Shown here piece after piece: positions 24,301-32,760 of a DNA stretch of 45,899 bases. Origin of the DNA: Bacteroidales bacterium (GTDB lineage: Bacteria; Bacteroidota; Bacteroidia; Bacteroidales; Tenuifilaceae); the NCBI GenBank assembly GCA_013141385.1, contig JABFRB010000031.1:1-45899 (forward strand). The letters run 5' to 3'. The notes under the pieces are model-generated. The model searched no databases, had not been told where the DNA came from, and worked only from the letters and a program-made list of their open reading frames with translations. A program made the position numbers and the translations under genes. Each line of letters starts with the position of its first letter. Position 1 is the stretch's first letter.

Positions 24301-25311
24301 TTAGATTTTCTCCGTTGGGATGCCAATACATTTAAGAGAATTTTTCAAATTAGTAATACCCCATAAGTGGCATTTATCTTTTTGCACAATATCAACGCAG
24401 TCGTTATTTTTATTGCCTCCAATCTTGAATGAAAAGATAACTTTGGAAATATTTGGGCATAGATTGTTGAAAGCAATTAGATGTATTTTTGATACAAAAT
24501 AATCCATGTACCCCCTGTTATTCATTTCGATATTATATAAATTAACTATTTCCTTCCTATCGCATACCAACTTTTTACCTATCTTAAATCTCTCAACGAT
24601 ATACTTAGAAAAAGATTCAATAACTATTTTATCATCCAGAGGAGAAATTGCAATTTGAACCCCATTACCGTTAAGAAATTTTGTGCATAAGTGTCCCAGA
24701 ATTGGAAACATAAAACCATACTGCTTATTCTTCCGATCTACTGCACTTCCATGAACACCTGGTAGGAATTCGCGCTGGAAGCTAACAAAACTTGAAGTGT
24801 TTGATATATAAGATACTGGAAAATGCAGAGCAGTTTCATTAATCATTAAAATCTCTAAAACATTTTTAACACATGTTGTATTAAGTGTATAGTATGATTC
24901 AAGAGGGCCATTACAAGGATCGATGAGTATTAAGTTAATTTTAATATTCACGTTTTTTTCTTTATACTCTTTTTCTAAAATATTGGCGCAGACAGTACAT
25001 GTTATAGCACCCCTACTCCAACCAACAAGATTAAAGGTTGTATCCTCTAAAAAAGAATCAGTTGTGAGTTTGTAAGCAACAAAGGCTGTCTGAAAAATAT
25101 CATTTCCTGCATATGCAACTGCACCTATCTTTTTTAATGCTCCTTCTAACCCTGTAGAGTATTTTTTTATTAATGATTTATTTTTCTCGGTTGCTATACC
25201 AGGTATACTAAGTTTAAGTCCGTTAGTATTCTTGGATAGGATTGTTATTAAATTATTCTCAGCAGTATTGTCATGTAAGGTTCCATGAAAGAAAATAGTT
25301 ACTGTTTTCAT
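24301..25311 (-). CDS. Alpha/beta-hydrolase, DUF2235/Tle1-like lipase candidate
   Basis: A 336-residue protein. FFHGT near residue 7 looks like the oxyanion strand-loop. LVGWSRGA places the nucleophile serine 99 in a GxSxG elbow, LILIDPCNG gives a candidate aspartate 131 and FLPGVHGSAV a candidate histidine 187. GxSRGA plus a PGVH motif is the pattern of DUF2235 proteins, which include Tle1 phospholipase effectors of type VI secretion. No signal peptide is visible. It is embedded in the DUF2589 cluster, so an effector or lipid-modifying role is inferred, not shown. Confidence 0.65.
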   Translation of the reverse strand: MKTVTIFFHGTLHDNTAENNLITILSKNTNGLKLSIPGIATEKNKSLIKKYSTGLEGALKKIGAVAYAGNDIFQTAFVAYKLTTDSFLEDTTFNLVGWSRGAITCTVCANILEKEYKEKNVNIKINLILIDPCNGPLESYYTLNTTCVKNVLEILMINETALHFPVSYISNTSSFVSFQREFLPGVHGSAVDRKNKQYGFMFPILGHLCTKFLNGNGVQIAISPLDDKIVIESFSKYIVERFKIGKKLVCDRKEIVNLYNIEMNNRGYMDYFVSKIHLIAFNNLCPNISKVIFSFKIGGNKNNDCVDIVQKDKCHLWGITNLKNSLKCIGIPTEKI

Positions 25312-25380
25312 CTGTAAAGGAGTTTAGCATGCTAGCTAAAAGCATGTTGATTTATTATTTTCGACACTTTTTTATTAAAA

Positions 25381-25452
25381 GAAACACCCATGTTTTGTTT
25401 ATCCGAGATGAACCAACAACTTAAGCGGATGGATTAATTACATGAGTGTTTC
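25381..25452. other. Long hairpin inside the DUF2589 cluster
   Basis: GAAACACCCATG at 25381-25392 pairs with CATGAGTGTTTC at 25441-25452 (one mismatch). An inner TTATCCG/CGGATGG pair gives a larger cruciform. It lies in the 151-base gap between the 141-residue gene and the lipase-like gene. It could slow transcription or process the message. Confidence 0.5.
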
Positions 25453-25462
25453 ATATTTACAA

Positions 25463-25888
25463 TTACTTAATTTTATTGTAAAGGGCATCAAGGAATAGTT
25501 TTGCTAAATCAGAATAGTCTGGATCTTTAATTTGAGTACAACCATAATCTGATGTTCTAAACTTATGTAGTTCCTTATTTTTTCCAGGTGTCAAACTAAA
25601 ATGGAAGTATCTTAATTTTCCATCTTTGTAGTCCTCCGTTGTTTCAGATTCCACCTGAATAGTAAAATGAGGAATTTTGTTTTTTGTATCTGCTTTGTGA
25701 AGTATCAGCTTATCAATTCCACCTCCTTTAACAAGAATATTACTATCGTTATTTAAATAAAAAATAATATACCCATTATTTGAAAGGCTTCCATCACAAG
25801 TCCAAGTATGCGTGGTATCCGTTTGTGCTAGATTTATTATTGTTGTTTTGTTCAACAGTTTTGCAAGCATTTTAATCGTTATTTTCAT
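25463..25888 (-). CDS. Unknown 141-residue protein of the DUF2589 cluster
   Basis: Not recognised. The protein looks beta-rich after an amphipathic N-terminal helix: THTWTCDGSLSNNGYIIFYL, ILVKGGGIDKLILHK and HFTIQVESETTEDYKDGKLR. It ends with a helix (DLAKLFLDALYNKIK). No signal peptide is seen. Position directly after the metalloprotease gene would fit a chaperone, immunity or inhibitor partner, but nothing in the sequence proves this. Confidence 0.65.
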   Translation of the reverse strand: MKITIKMLAKLLNKTTIINLAQTDTTHTWTCDGSLSNNGYIIFYLNNDSNILVKGGGIDKLILHKADTKNKIPHFTIQVESETTEDYKDGKLRYFHFSLTPGKNKELHKFRTSDYGCTQIKDPDYSDLAKLFLDALYNKIK

Positions 25889-25962
25889 TTTCTAAAGCAT
25901 TAAATGTTAATGTTTTACAAATAACTCAATTTGATGTTTGGTAACAGCCAAACAGGCTATAG

Positions 25963-26685
25963 CTATTTATTATTGACGATTTTATGTATTTCATTATAAG
26001 CCATATCCACATCGTGGATATTGTTATAACTCTTTATGTTTTTTAAAGGTATTAATCCACTCGGATAGTTAATTTCAGTACCATCAAGACTATATGCTTG
26101 AAAATCCTTATAGTTCATTCTTTGGGCAAAACCAGATTTTGAACATAACTTCTGCTCGTGGTCAGCCAAATTCCACTCTTCAATTAGCTCTGTGTTTCCC
26201 TCCTTAATGCATTTTACATATTCTTTGTTTTTTGTCACATAGTGAACAGCATGTCCCAGCTCATGAGCAAGCACCATCCATGATGGCATCTCCGCCTTGT
26301 AGTACTTGGTCGAATTTTTATCGTTATTTTCTCTACCATAGTATTTAAAGTTGACGAATGGATCCCACAGGATAGTTGGTTTTTCAACATTACAATCTTT
26401 GTCATCAATAGATAGTGTTTCTTCCTTAACCAAAAATTCGCCAGCAGCTCCTTTGTAACAAACTAGTTCTATTTCTACATCCTTCAATGTCTTTAGTATA
26501 AACTTCCCTGTTTCAAGCTTATCCATCTCCTTTAACGCTTCCACTAAAATCTGATCGTAATGTTTTTTGTCACTGATTTTTTTAAGATTTCCATTCATTT
26601 TTCCAAAAAGGAATAATCTGCTATGATTATTAAAACTTTTTGCAACATCAATTTGGCTGTTTATTGGTCTAATTGTAAGTTTCAT
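25963..26685 (-). CDS. HExxH zinc metallopeptidase, M91/NleD-like
   Basis: A 240-residue protein. WMVLAHELGHAVHYV places HELGH at residues 141-145. Before it comes PTILWDPFVNFKYYG, which matches the strand before the active site in M91 (NleD-like) effector peptidases. A candidate third ligand is one of the acidic residues in LIEEWNLADHEQKL. No signal peptide or membrane helix is seen. M91 domains are found in secreted effectors and polymorphic toxins, so this protein is the strongest hint that the cluster carries an effector. An ImmA-type protease is less likely because no helix-turn-helix is present. Confidence 0.75.
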   Translation of the reverse strand: MKLTIRPINSQIDVAKSFNNHSRLFLFGKMNGNLKKISDKKHYDQILVEALKEMDKLETGKFILKTLKDVEIELVCYKGAAGEFLVKEETLSIDDKDCNVEKPTILWDPFVNFKYYGRENNDKNSTKYYKAEMPSWMVLAHELGHAVHYVTKNKEYVKCIKEGNTELIEEWNLADHEQKLCSKSGFAQRMNYKDFQAYSLDGTEINYPSGLIPLKNIKSYNNIHDVDMAYNEIHKIVNNK

Positions 26686-26705
26686 AATTTTAAAATTTTT
26701 ATTTG

Positions 26706-26945
26706 TTAGTAACTTATGTTCTTTTTAGCATTTTCAAACTCCTGTATGGAGTGGTCAAAGTTCTTTAAAGCTTCTATCCCCTTTTTTGACTGTGAAGTAT
26801 CTATATTTAGCTCTATCTGGCAGTTAACATTAAGGCATTTATGGGGTTGACCCATTAGCAGCTGCATCATATTAACGGGAATTGGGAAACCACATTCGGG
26901 GCAAGGGATTGTTTTTGCTTCGCGAAAACTATTTGATTGTGACAT
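26706..26945 (-). CDS. Small zinc-ribbon protein
   Basis: A 79-residue cytosolic protein. IPCPECGFPIPVNMMQLLMG and then HKCLNVNCQIELNID give two cysteine pairs (CPEC and C-x4-C) about 20 residues apart, a zinc ribbon. The C-terminal half is a charged helix. It is tightly packed between the third DUF2589-type gene and the metalloprotease (20-base gaps on both sides), so it is almost certainly in the same operon. Role unknown. Confidence 0.8.
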   Translation of the reverse strand: MSQSNSFREAKTIPCPECGFPIPVNMMQLLMGQPHKCLNVNCQIELNIDTSQSKKGIEALKNFDHSIQEFENAKKNISY

Positions 26946-26965
26946 ATTATTAAAGATTTTTTGGG

Positions 26966-27826
26966 TTAAGATTCTTCAATTTGAAATGAGATGGCATTAC
27001 CCGCCGAAAATTCGTTGTTGCTTGTTGATACTTTTATCAATGCCGATTTCGCATTTAAAGGAGCTATGAATTTTATCCAGATTCTGATGCAACCGTTTTC
27101 ATCTGTTTTAGAGTTGGCATACTCATCCTCGTATTTTATTGTAAAATCGGACAGCGTTTTTTTATCAACGATAATGCTCAAGTGTTCCTTTAAAAGCATT
27201 ATGTTGCTAATCGGATTATTCTCATGATTAAATACCTGTACAAGAAGATCAACATTTACTTTACGATCTTCGTCCAAAATCAGTTTGTTGCGCGATGAGC
27301 TTAGGTTTATGTAGCCAACAGGAAGCAAAGCATTTTGATTCGATTCAGAAAGGGCAGATGTACCATCGTCCATTACCTGAAAAAGTTTTGTTAACCCATT
27401 AGGAATATCTGCTTGCTCAACCTTAATTTTTACGCTCATCTGCGTATCCTTATTCTCCTTTTCTTTGCTAGTAATTGCAGCCCTAAACTTGTAGTCTTTT
27501 GAAACAGGATCGTTGCCGTTATTCTTTTTCTCGTACTCCGACAATTTTTCGTAGTGTATATTCAAATCAAAATCGACCTGAGCTTCTTTAATTTGCAGGT
27601 TAGGAATTGGAATTAACGATAGCAGAGGAATTTTCACCTCCACCTTTTGTCCACTTCCTGGCCTTATATAGTAAAAAGTAAATTGCTCCAACTCATTGCT
27701 ATTCGGTTTAAATCCATACTTTCGGATAAAGTCGATAGTTGACTCATGAGCAATCCTCTCTGCCTGCAACATAGCATTTAGTGGTGCAGAGATAAATTCG
27801 TAAATTTCTACATATCTGTTTTCCAT
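26966..27826 (-). CDS. DUF2589 domain protein with C-terminal beta domain
   Basis: A 286-residue protein. FISAPLNAMLQAERIAHEST is the DUF2589 N-terminal helix. VEVKIPLLSLIPIPNLQIKE and onward is the core motif, followed by a long beta-strand region. VDLLVQVFNHENNPISNIML in the last third looks like an Ig-like domain and also appears in the 29639-28686 gene. No signal peptide. DUF2589 has no known function. Gaps of 15 and 20 bases bind it to its neighbours. Confidence 0.8.
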   Translation of the reverse strand: MENRYVEIYEFISAPLNAMLQAERIAHESTIDFIRKYGFKPNSNELEQFTFYYIRPGSGQKVEVKIPLLSLIPIPNLQIKEAQVDFDLNIHYEKLSEYEKKNNGNDPVSKDYKFRAAITSKEKENKDTQMSVKIKVEQADIPNGLTKLFQVMDDGTSALSESNQNALLPVGYINLSSSRNKLILDEDRKVNVDLLVQVFNHENNPISNIMLLKEHLSIIVDKKTLSDFTIKYEDEYANSKTDENGCIRIWIKFIAPLNAKSALIKVSTSNNEFSAGNAISFQIEES

Positions 27827-27841
27827 GTTTTAGGGGAGGTA

Positions 27842-28564
27842 TTAGACAAAAAAGTCGTTATCATGACTACTAGCCGTTAAAGGCCCATTGGATCTTACCG
27901 AAGAACCGGTATCCAAAGGATTATCTTTATCCTCTTTCTTTTTCCAGTAGTGTTTTTCGATAGCTGTTACAAACTTAATTTCGGAGGTTACCATGTTTTG
28001 AAGTTTTTCCGATGATAGTTCCACATCCATTTCTGAGGCGTTTGCTGTATTTCTTAATGAGTAGATTTCATCATTGATATTTATCAACGCTTTTTTAATC
28101 GCAATTTTCAGACTCTTTGGTAGTTCATCTTTATCCAGTTCCTTTATTTCGCGGGTTCCCTTCAAAAAATCTTTTACACTAGAAGCAATTTTATCGGCTA
28201 TTACCTGAATACCATCAACTCTTTCAAAGTTGTTGATATTCTCTTTAATCAGCAGATCGAGTTCTTCGGACAAATCGTTAAAAGATTTTATTTTAGTTAA
28301 CGCTTCAATCTTATCAAGTATAATTTTTATGGCGTTCTGAATAGTATCACCCGAAAGGCATTTTCTTGAATAATTTGTAGGATTAAATGCGAATTTCAGG
28401 TTTACTTCCACAGTCTTTAGCTCAGCACGAGGCATAGGAAATGCTTTTAGCAGAGGATCGTCCTTATAAATCATAGCTAAATCTTTTACAAACTCATTGG
28501 TATTATGCCCTGCTTGCGTTACACTCTTAAGTATTTCACCAATTATATTCTCAAGTTTTGCCAT
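27842..28564 (-). CDS. Divergent DUF2589-type protein
   Basis: A 240-residue protein. DPLLKAFPMPRAELKTVEVN, then LKFAFNP, aligns with the PLL-x3-P-P-x-L core of the two other DUF2589 proteins in the cluster. An N-terminal helix (IGEILKSVTQAGHNTNEFVK) precedes it. The middle is helical and charged, unlike the other two, and the beta domain is missing. The family link rests on one motif and on position. It sits 15 bases upstream of the next gene. Confidence 0.65.
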   Translation of the reverse strand: MAKLENIIGEILKSVTQAGHNTNEFVKDLAMIYKDDPLLKAFPMPRAELKTVEVNLKFAFNPTNYSRKCLSGDTIQNAIKIILDKIEALTKIKSFNDLSEELDLLIKENINNFERVDGIQVIADKIASSVKDFLKGTREIKELDKDELPKSLKIAIKKALININDEIYSLRNTANASEMDVELSSEKLQNMVTSEIKFVTAIEKHYWKKKEDKDNPLDTGSSVRSNGPLTASSHDNDFFV

Positions 28565-28575
28565 ATTGTTATTTT

Positions 28576-28610
28576 TTTTAAAAACCGGTACAACCGTTTG
28601 TACCGGTTTT
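28576..28610 (-). terminator. Hairpin between first and second genes of the DUF2589 cluster
   Basis: A perfect 13-bp stem (AAAACCGGTACAA and TTGTACCGGTTTT) with a four-base loop. On the minus strand the second arm ends in a short T-run. It could be a partial terminator that lets the first gene be made in excess over the rest. Confidence 0.65.
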
Positions 28611-28685
28611 AATTGTTACTAATCTTTTAGGATTTAGCTAAATATTTTATTTGGAGTTTAACCTGCCATCAAATATTATAAACTA

Positions 28686-29639
28686 TTAGGCTTTTTTCAC
28701 CTTAATTGAAAACTCCTGACTAGATAAAGTCTGGATTTCGGAAGTAAGTTGAAAAACAATGTCCTTTTCGTAATTTTCTGTGCCTGTGTCCTTAAGAATT
28801 TTCATTACTAGAGGTAACTCGCCTTGGTTATTACTATCACTTGTTGGTAACTCGACTCCTGTATTAACAATTTCAGTAAAAGTATCACCCACCTTAAGCT
28901 GTGCCTTTACAACTGCATCCTTGAAACTAATTTTTAGTTTTTTACCTGCAATTGGAAGCTTTTCACCATTTAACAATTTAGCTTTAAGTGTAAACTCTCT
29001 GTCCTCAGTTAATACTTTTACATCAGTAGGAGGACCCTGAATAAAGGTAATACTACCTCCTGCAGGCGTAGAATCAATACTTTCATGGAGTATTTGCAGT
29101 ACCGTAGCCATGCCTTTAGGCATATCGTCCTGAACAGCGTGGACTGAAATATCCATAGTGTATTCTACCGAATACTTTGAATCCCTTACTGCAGTGGAGT
29201 CTTTCTTTGCAGAAACTGACGCATTGAAATTAATTCTCGGACCAAAAAATCCAACGCCATAGCTACCACCAGCAGTAACTTTTGTATCTATATGGCTTTT
29301 ATCAACCGTTTTTTCAGCTGATGATGCGTTAATCTTTGCCTTGAATGTAATAGAAACATCATCAATTCTAAGATAGGGGATTGGTACAATGGTAAGCAGT
29401 GGAACAATTAGGTTAACCTTTTCTGTACCTTTTACATAGGTAAAAACTACATTTATTGCCTCTTTTGTTCCATCCTCCTTTACATTGAAACCAACCGAGC
29501 GAATAAAATCAACGGCTGCTTTTGCTGCCTTACTTTGGGCATCAACTGCTGCCATAAGCGGACCACCAATCAGGTTGTCGAAGGGCAAATCTTGTAACTG
29601 ACCAACAGCTACTTTGCTAGGGGTTGTGTCAACTGCCAT
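28686..29639 (-). CDS. DUF2589 domain protein (canonical), first gene of the cluster
   Basis: A 317-residue protein. DLPFDNLIGGPLMAAVDAQS, then KAAKAAVDFIRSVGF, is the textbook DUF2589 start. VNLIVPLLTIVPIPYLRIDD and onward is the core. Residues about 105-180 are a serine/threonine- and glycine-rich beta region (SHIDTKVTAGGSYGVGFFGP). The last 100 residues are Ig-like (VLTEDREFTLKAKLLNGEKL). No signal peptide is seen. Family function is unknown. It is first in the operon and is separated from the next gene by a strong hairpin, so it may be the most abundant product. Confidence 0.88.
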   Translation of the reverse strand: MAVDTTPSKVAVGQLQDLPFDNLIGGPLMAAVDAQSKAAKAAVDFIRSVGFNVKEDGTKEAINVVFTYVKGTEKVNLIVPLLTIVPIPYLRIDDVSITFKAKINASSAEKTVDKSHIDTKVTAGGSYGVGFFGPRINFNASVSAKKDSTAVRDSKYSVEYTMDISVHAVQDDMPKGMATVLQILHESIDSTPAGGSITFIQGPPTDVKVLTEDREFTLKAKLLNGEKLPIAGKKLKISFKDAVVKAQLKVGDTFTEIVNTGVELPTSDSNNQGELPLVMKILKDTGTENYEKDIVFQLTSEIQTLSSQEFSIKVKKA

Positions 29640-30078
29640 AAAATTTTGTTTTTGAGTTAGTAATTTATTTTTCTAATCATCACCTGTGTTTTTAATAAAT
29701 GATATCTGAAAACTTACAGGTTACTATTTATCATTGTCCGGACTTTGATAAAGATGATTTACAATACAATACTACTTTGATATTCAAATCGCTTTTAGAA
29801 AATGTCTATTAGATATGTGTTTGGGGGTATAAAATGATAAAATGGAGGAATAAGAGTATTATGAAATATTAATTATTCCTAAAATAATCGTATTCAATAA
29901 TTAGCCGAGTGTGCTAATTCTGAACTTATCTGTGTGAATATTTTAAATTCATTAATCGTTAAAATATTCCTCTAATTTTATTACTATTTCTTTACGTTTA
30001 TATTTTATTTTAGCTATTATTGACACATAATTGTATTGTAGTACATATTGTTTTAGTTACTTAAAATCAGCAACATAT
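29640..30078. promoter_or_regulatory. Divergent intergenic region holding the cluster promoter
   Basis: 439 bases, AT-rich, between the DUF2589 cluster (leftward) and the gene at 30079 (rightward). No gene is seen. No exact TAnnTTTG box was found for the leftward operon. Promoters must lie here because genes diverge on both sides. Confidence 0.45.
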
Positions 30079-30534
30079 ATGGAAGAAATAGCTAACATAT
30101 TTAGTAGAATTACTACAAGTAAACTAACAGAAATTGGTTTTACACTAGTGACTGTTCATCTGGTAGTTAGAGATAATCGTAGTCGGTTCTATTTTGTTAA
30201 GAACGATTCTCCAAAAGAAGGTAAGTTGAGTTATGAGGTAATTGATTTTGATACTATCCTTTTGACTGATTACCCAAGGGATATACAGGGTTTACCTACA
30301 CCATCTGTTGACTTCCTTTTCGCTACAGATAAGAATCCAACAACTGAGTATAATAACTTTGAGCTATTTATTCAATTTGTTACTGAGAGGACTTATCCGA
30401 ATTTGATGGCTTTAAAGTTTCAGGGATTTAATTCCAATCCGTCGAAACAAGGAAAAGAAAATGGGGATGGGTCTTATGAAGACGAAACCGATAAGGGTAT
30501 AATTTTCTTCCCCGATATCAAAACGAAACCATGA
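30079..30534 (+). CDS. Unknown 151-residue protein divergent from the DUF2589 cluster
   Basis: Not recognised. The protein has a helical start (MEEIANIFSRITTSKLTEIG) and then a compact alpha/beta region (FTLVTVHLVVRDNRSRFYFV, SYEVIDFDTILLTDYPRDIQ). It ends in an acidic, probably disordered tail. No signal peptide or membrane helix is seen. The frame is open from 30031, but the shorter start gives a cleaner N-terminus; neither has a Shine-Dalgarno site. It could belong with the cluster or with the two-component genes downstream. Confidence 0.65.
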   Translation: MEEIANIFSRITTSKLTEIGFTLVTVHLVVRDNRSRFYFVKNDSPKEGKLSYEVIDFDTILLTDYPRDIQGLPTPSVDFLFATDKNPTTEYNNFELFIQFVTERTYPNLMALKFQGFNSNPSKQGKENGDGSYEDETDKGIIFFPDIKTKP

Positions 30535-30556
30535 TAGATATCTAAAACTTTAAATA

Positions 30557-30571
30557 ATCGCAAAATGCGAT
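30557..30571. other. Palindrome ATCGCA-AAA-TGCGAT
   Basis: A perfect six-base dyad 14 bases before the start codon of the TPR kinase. It shares its arms with the sites at 2320 and 14541. Placement suggests an operator or mRNA hairpin near the kinase start. Confidence 0.5.
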
Positions 30572-30585
30572 AATCTTATCATAAA

Positions 30586-32616
30586 ATGTTATTAATAAAG
30601 TTTACCATTTTACTTGCCTTAACCGTAACACAAAGCCCATCGCATGAGGTAAATCAAATAGATCAACCAAGTAACGCAAAAAACAGTATTAACAACCTTT
30701 TAGGCAAAGCAGAGCAAATCCTAGCGAAAAGTGCTGATAGTAGTCTTGTTCTTGCAAGCGAAGCTGCCGCCCAAAGCAAGCAGTTGGATGATACTTTACT
30801 GCTAATAAAAAGCTACAGAGCCCAAGGTAAAGCAAAAAGCTATCTAAACCAATACAATGAAACTATTCAACTCTTTGATAGTGCTGTAATACTCTCCACA
30901 AGTTTACATAATTCCCCATTAATTTGGGAGTTTAATAACGATATTGGGGAGATTTACTCATTAAAAGGAGATTATGTAAATGCACTAAAATCATACCTTG
31001 AAGCACTTAGAATTGCCGAGAGGGATAAGGAAAAGGAGAACATTGCAAAATCGAATAGTAGCATTGCCATAATTTTAAAAAATCAGAAGGATTATCGGGA
31101 TGCTATTAGCTATCTGGAAAAATCATTAAGTATTTGGCGTGATCTAAATAATAGCCAAAATGTTACACGAACAATAATCAATATTGCAGGGAATCTTGCA
31201 CTGCTTGGTGATTATGATAAATCGTTGGAAAATTTACTCCAAGCCGAAAAATATGCCTCTGAAATCAAAGACACAAGCCTACTATCCGATATCACAATTT
31301 CAATAGCAAATATTTATAGCTATAAATCAGACTTTAAAGAATCGGAAAAATACTACCTAAAAGGGGTAGCACTTAAGAAATCTTTAAATGACATAGGGGG
31401 ATTAGCCATAATCTATAATAATATGAGCGTTTTCTACCTTAATAATTTCAACTTTATTAAGGGTGAAAGGTATGCAAAATTGGCTCTGGATAATGCAAAA
31501 CTATCGAACCTACAAAACATACAAATGGCCAGCTTCAAGAGCCTATCATATATATACTCAAAGCAAAAGAAATTCGAAAACGCCTACATCAATCAAAATA
31601 GCTATATCCGACTCAAGGACAGCTTGTTTACCATACAAAAATCTGAACAATTAGAGGAGATTAGGGCAAAATACGAGGCCGAGAAAAAGGAGCAGCAAAT
31701 TAAAATCCTCGAAGGCGAAAATCAGATTAAGGAAATATTAATTAGGCAAGGGAATTTTGTTAGAAATACCCTAATTGGTGGTATTACAATATTTATACTG
31801 CTATTCGTATTCATTTTTAGGGCTTATAGGGAAAAGAAAAGAATAAATATTCTATTGGAGGATAAAAACAATTTGATTGAACAGCAGAAGGTAGATTTGA
31901 GCAATAAGAATATCGAATTGAATAATGTAAATTCAACTAAGGATCGGCTTTTTTCTATTATCGCACACGATTTGCGTAGCCCAATGAGCTCAATGGAGGG
32001 TTTATCGGGTATTATCCGGCAACTTCTTTCATCAGGCAAAACAGAAAAACTTGATGCTATTGCCCTGCACATCGATCAAACAATTAACAGGCTCAACTCA
32101 CTGCTCGACAATTTATTAAATTGGTCATTAAGCCAAATAAATGGTCTACATATTAACTCAGAAATCATTTACATTAAAAAGGTCGTACTCTATTCCGTGG
32201 ACATTCAAAAATCGGCTTTGGAGGCAAAGAAAATAACGCTAAATATTGATATCAATGATGATTTAAAGGTATACGTCGATCAAAATATGCTCCGTACAGT
32301 AATTAGAAACCTTATAAGCAATGCTATAAAATTCACGCCTAGTAACGGGTTTATTAATATCTCCGCATCTTCTGATAATGGGCTTGTACGTGTAAGTGTA
32401 AAAGATTCTGGCATTGGTATCACTTTTGAAAAACTAAACACTATTTTTGAAATCAATAGCACAAAAATTTCAGCAGGCACCAATGGTGAAAAAGGAACTG
32501 GTTTGGGTTTAACCCTTTGCAGAGATTTTATAGCACTAAATAATGGGAATATTGACATAATAAGTGAGAATGGTAAAGGAACGGAAGTTTTCTTTTCTTT
32601 ACCCTCCAAACAATAA
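30586..32616 (+). CDS. TPR-containing membrane histidine kinase
   Basis: A 676-residue protein. A signal sequence (MLLIKFTILLALTVTQ) precedes about six periplasmic TPR-like repeats (for example DYVNALKSYLEALRIAERDK and DYRDAISYLEKSLSIWRDLN). A transmembrane helix (NTLIGGITIFILLFVFIF) lies near 390-408, followed by a coiled coil. HisKA carries histidine 461 in IIAHDLRSPM. The ATPase has NLISNAIKFTP, DSGIGI and GTGLGLTL. TPR kinases of this layout are common in Bacteroidota, and their signals are mostly unknown. The LytTR regulator downstream is the likely partner. Confidence 0.93.
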   Translation: MLLIKFTILLALTVTQSPSHEVNQIDQPSNAKNSINNLLGKAEQILAKSADSSLVLASEAAAQSKQLDDTLLLIKSYRAQGKAKSYLNQYNETIQLFDSAVILSTSLHNSPLIWEFNNDIGEIYSLKGDYVNALKSYLEALRIAERDKEKENIAKSNSSIAIILKNQKDYRDAISYLEKSLSIWRDLNNSQNVTRTIINIAGNLALLGDYDKSLENLLQAEKYASEIKDTSLLSDITISIANIYSYKSDFKESEKYYLKGVALKKSLNDIGGLAIIYNNMSVFYLNNFNFIKGERYAKLALDNAKLSNLQNIQMASFKSLSYIYSKQKKFENAYINQNSYIRLKDSLFTIQKSEQLEEIRAKYEAEKKEQQIKILEGENQIKEILIRQGNFVRNTLIGGITIFILLFVFIFRAYREKKRINILLEDKNNLIEQQKVDLSNKNIELNNVNSTKDRLFSIIAHDLRSPMSSMEGLSGIIRQLLSSGKTEKLDAIALHIDQTINRLNSLLDNLLNWSLSQINGLHINSEIIYIKKVVLYSVDIQKSALEAKKITLNIDINDDLKVYVDQNMLRTVIRNLISNAIKFTPSNGFINISASSDNGLVRVSVKDSGIGITFEKLNTIFEINSTKISAGTNGEKGTGLGLTLCRDFIALNNGNIDIISENGKGTEVFFSLPSKQ

Positions 32617-32760
32617 TATTATATGATTTTATAGAAGAGGATAAGTAGTAAGTGCCTAGAGTACTTAGAGTATCTTGATTATTTATTTTCAAACTTTAGG
32701 CACTCTAACCTTTAGTTCACTTTAAGTACTTGATTATCTATTTTATTATCTGAGCATTAC

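Noticed and set aside
25963-26685. ImmA-type or other phage-related HExxH protease
   Set aside because: No helix-turn-helix or neighbouring repressor; the strand before HELGH fits M91 better.
22663-29639. Prophage or contractile injection system
   Set aside because: No sheath, tube, baseplate, portal or terminase-like protein was recognised among the nine genes.
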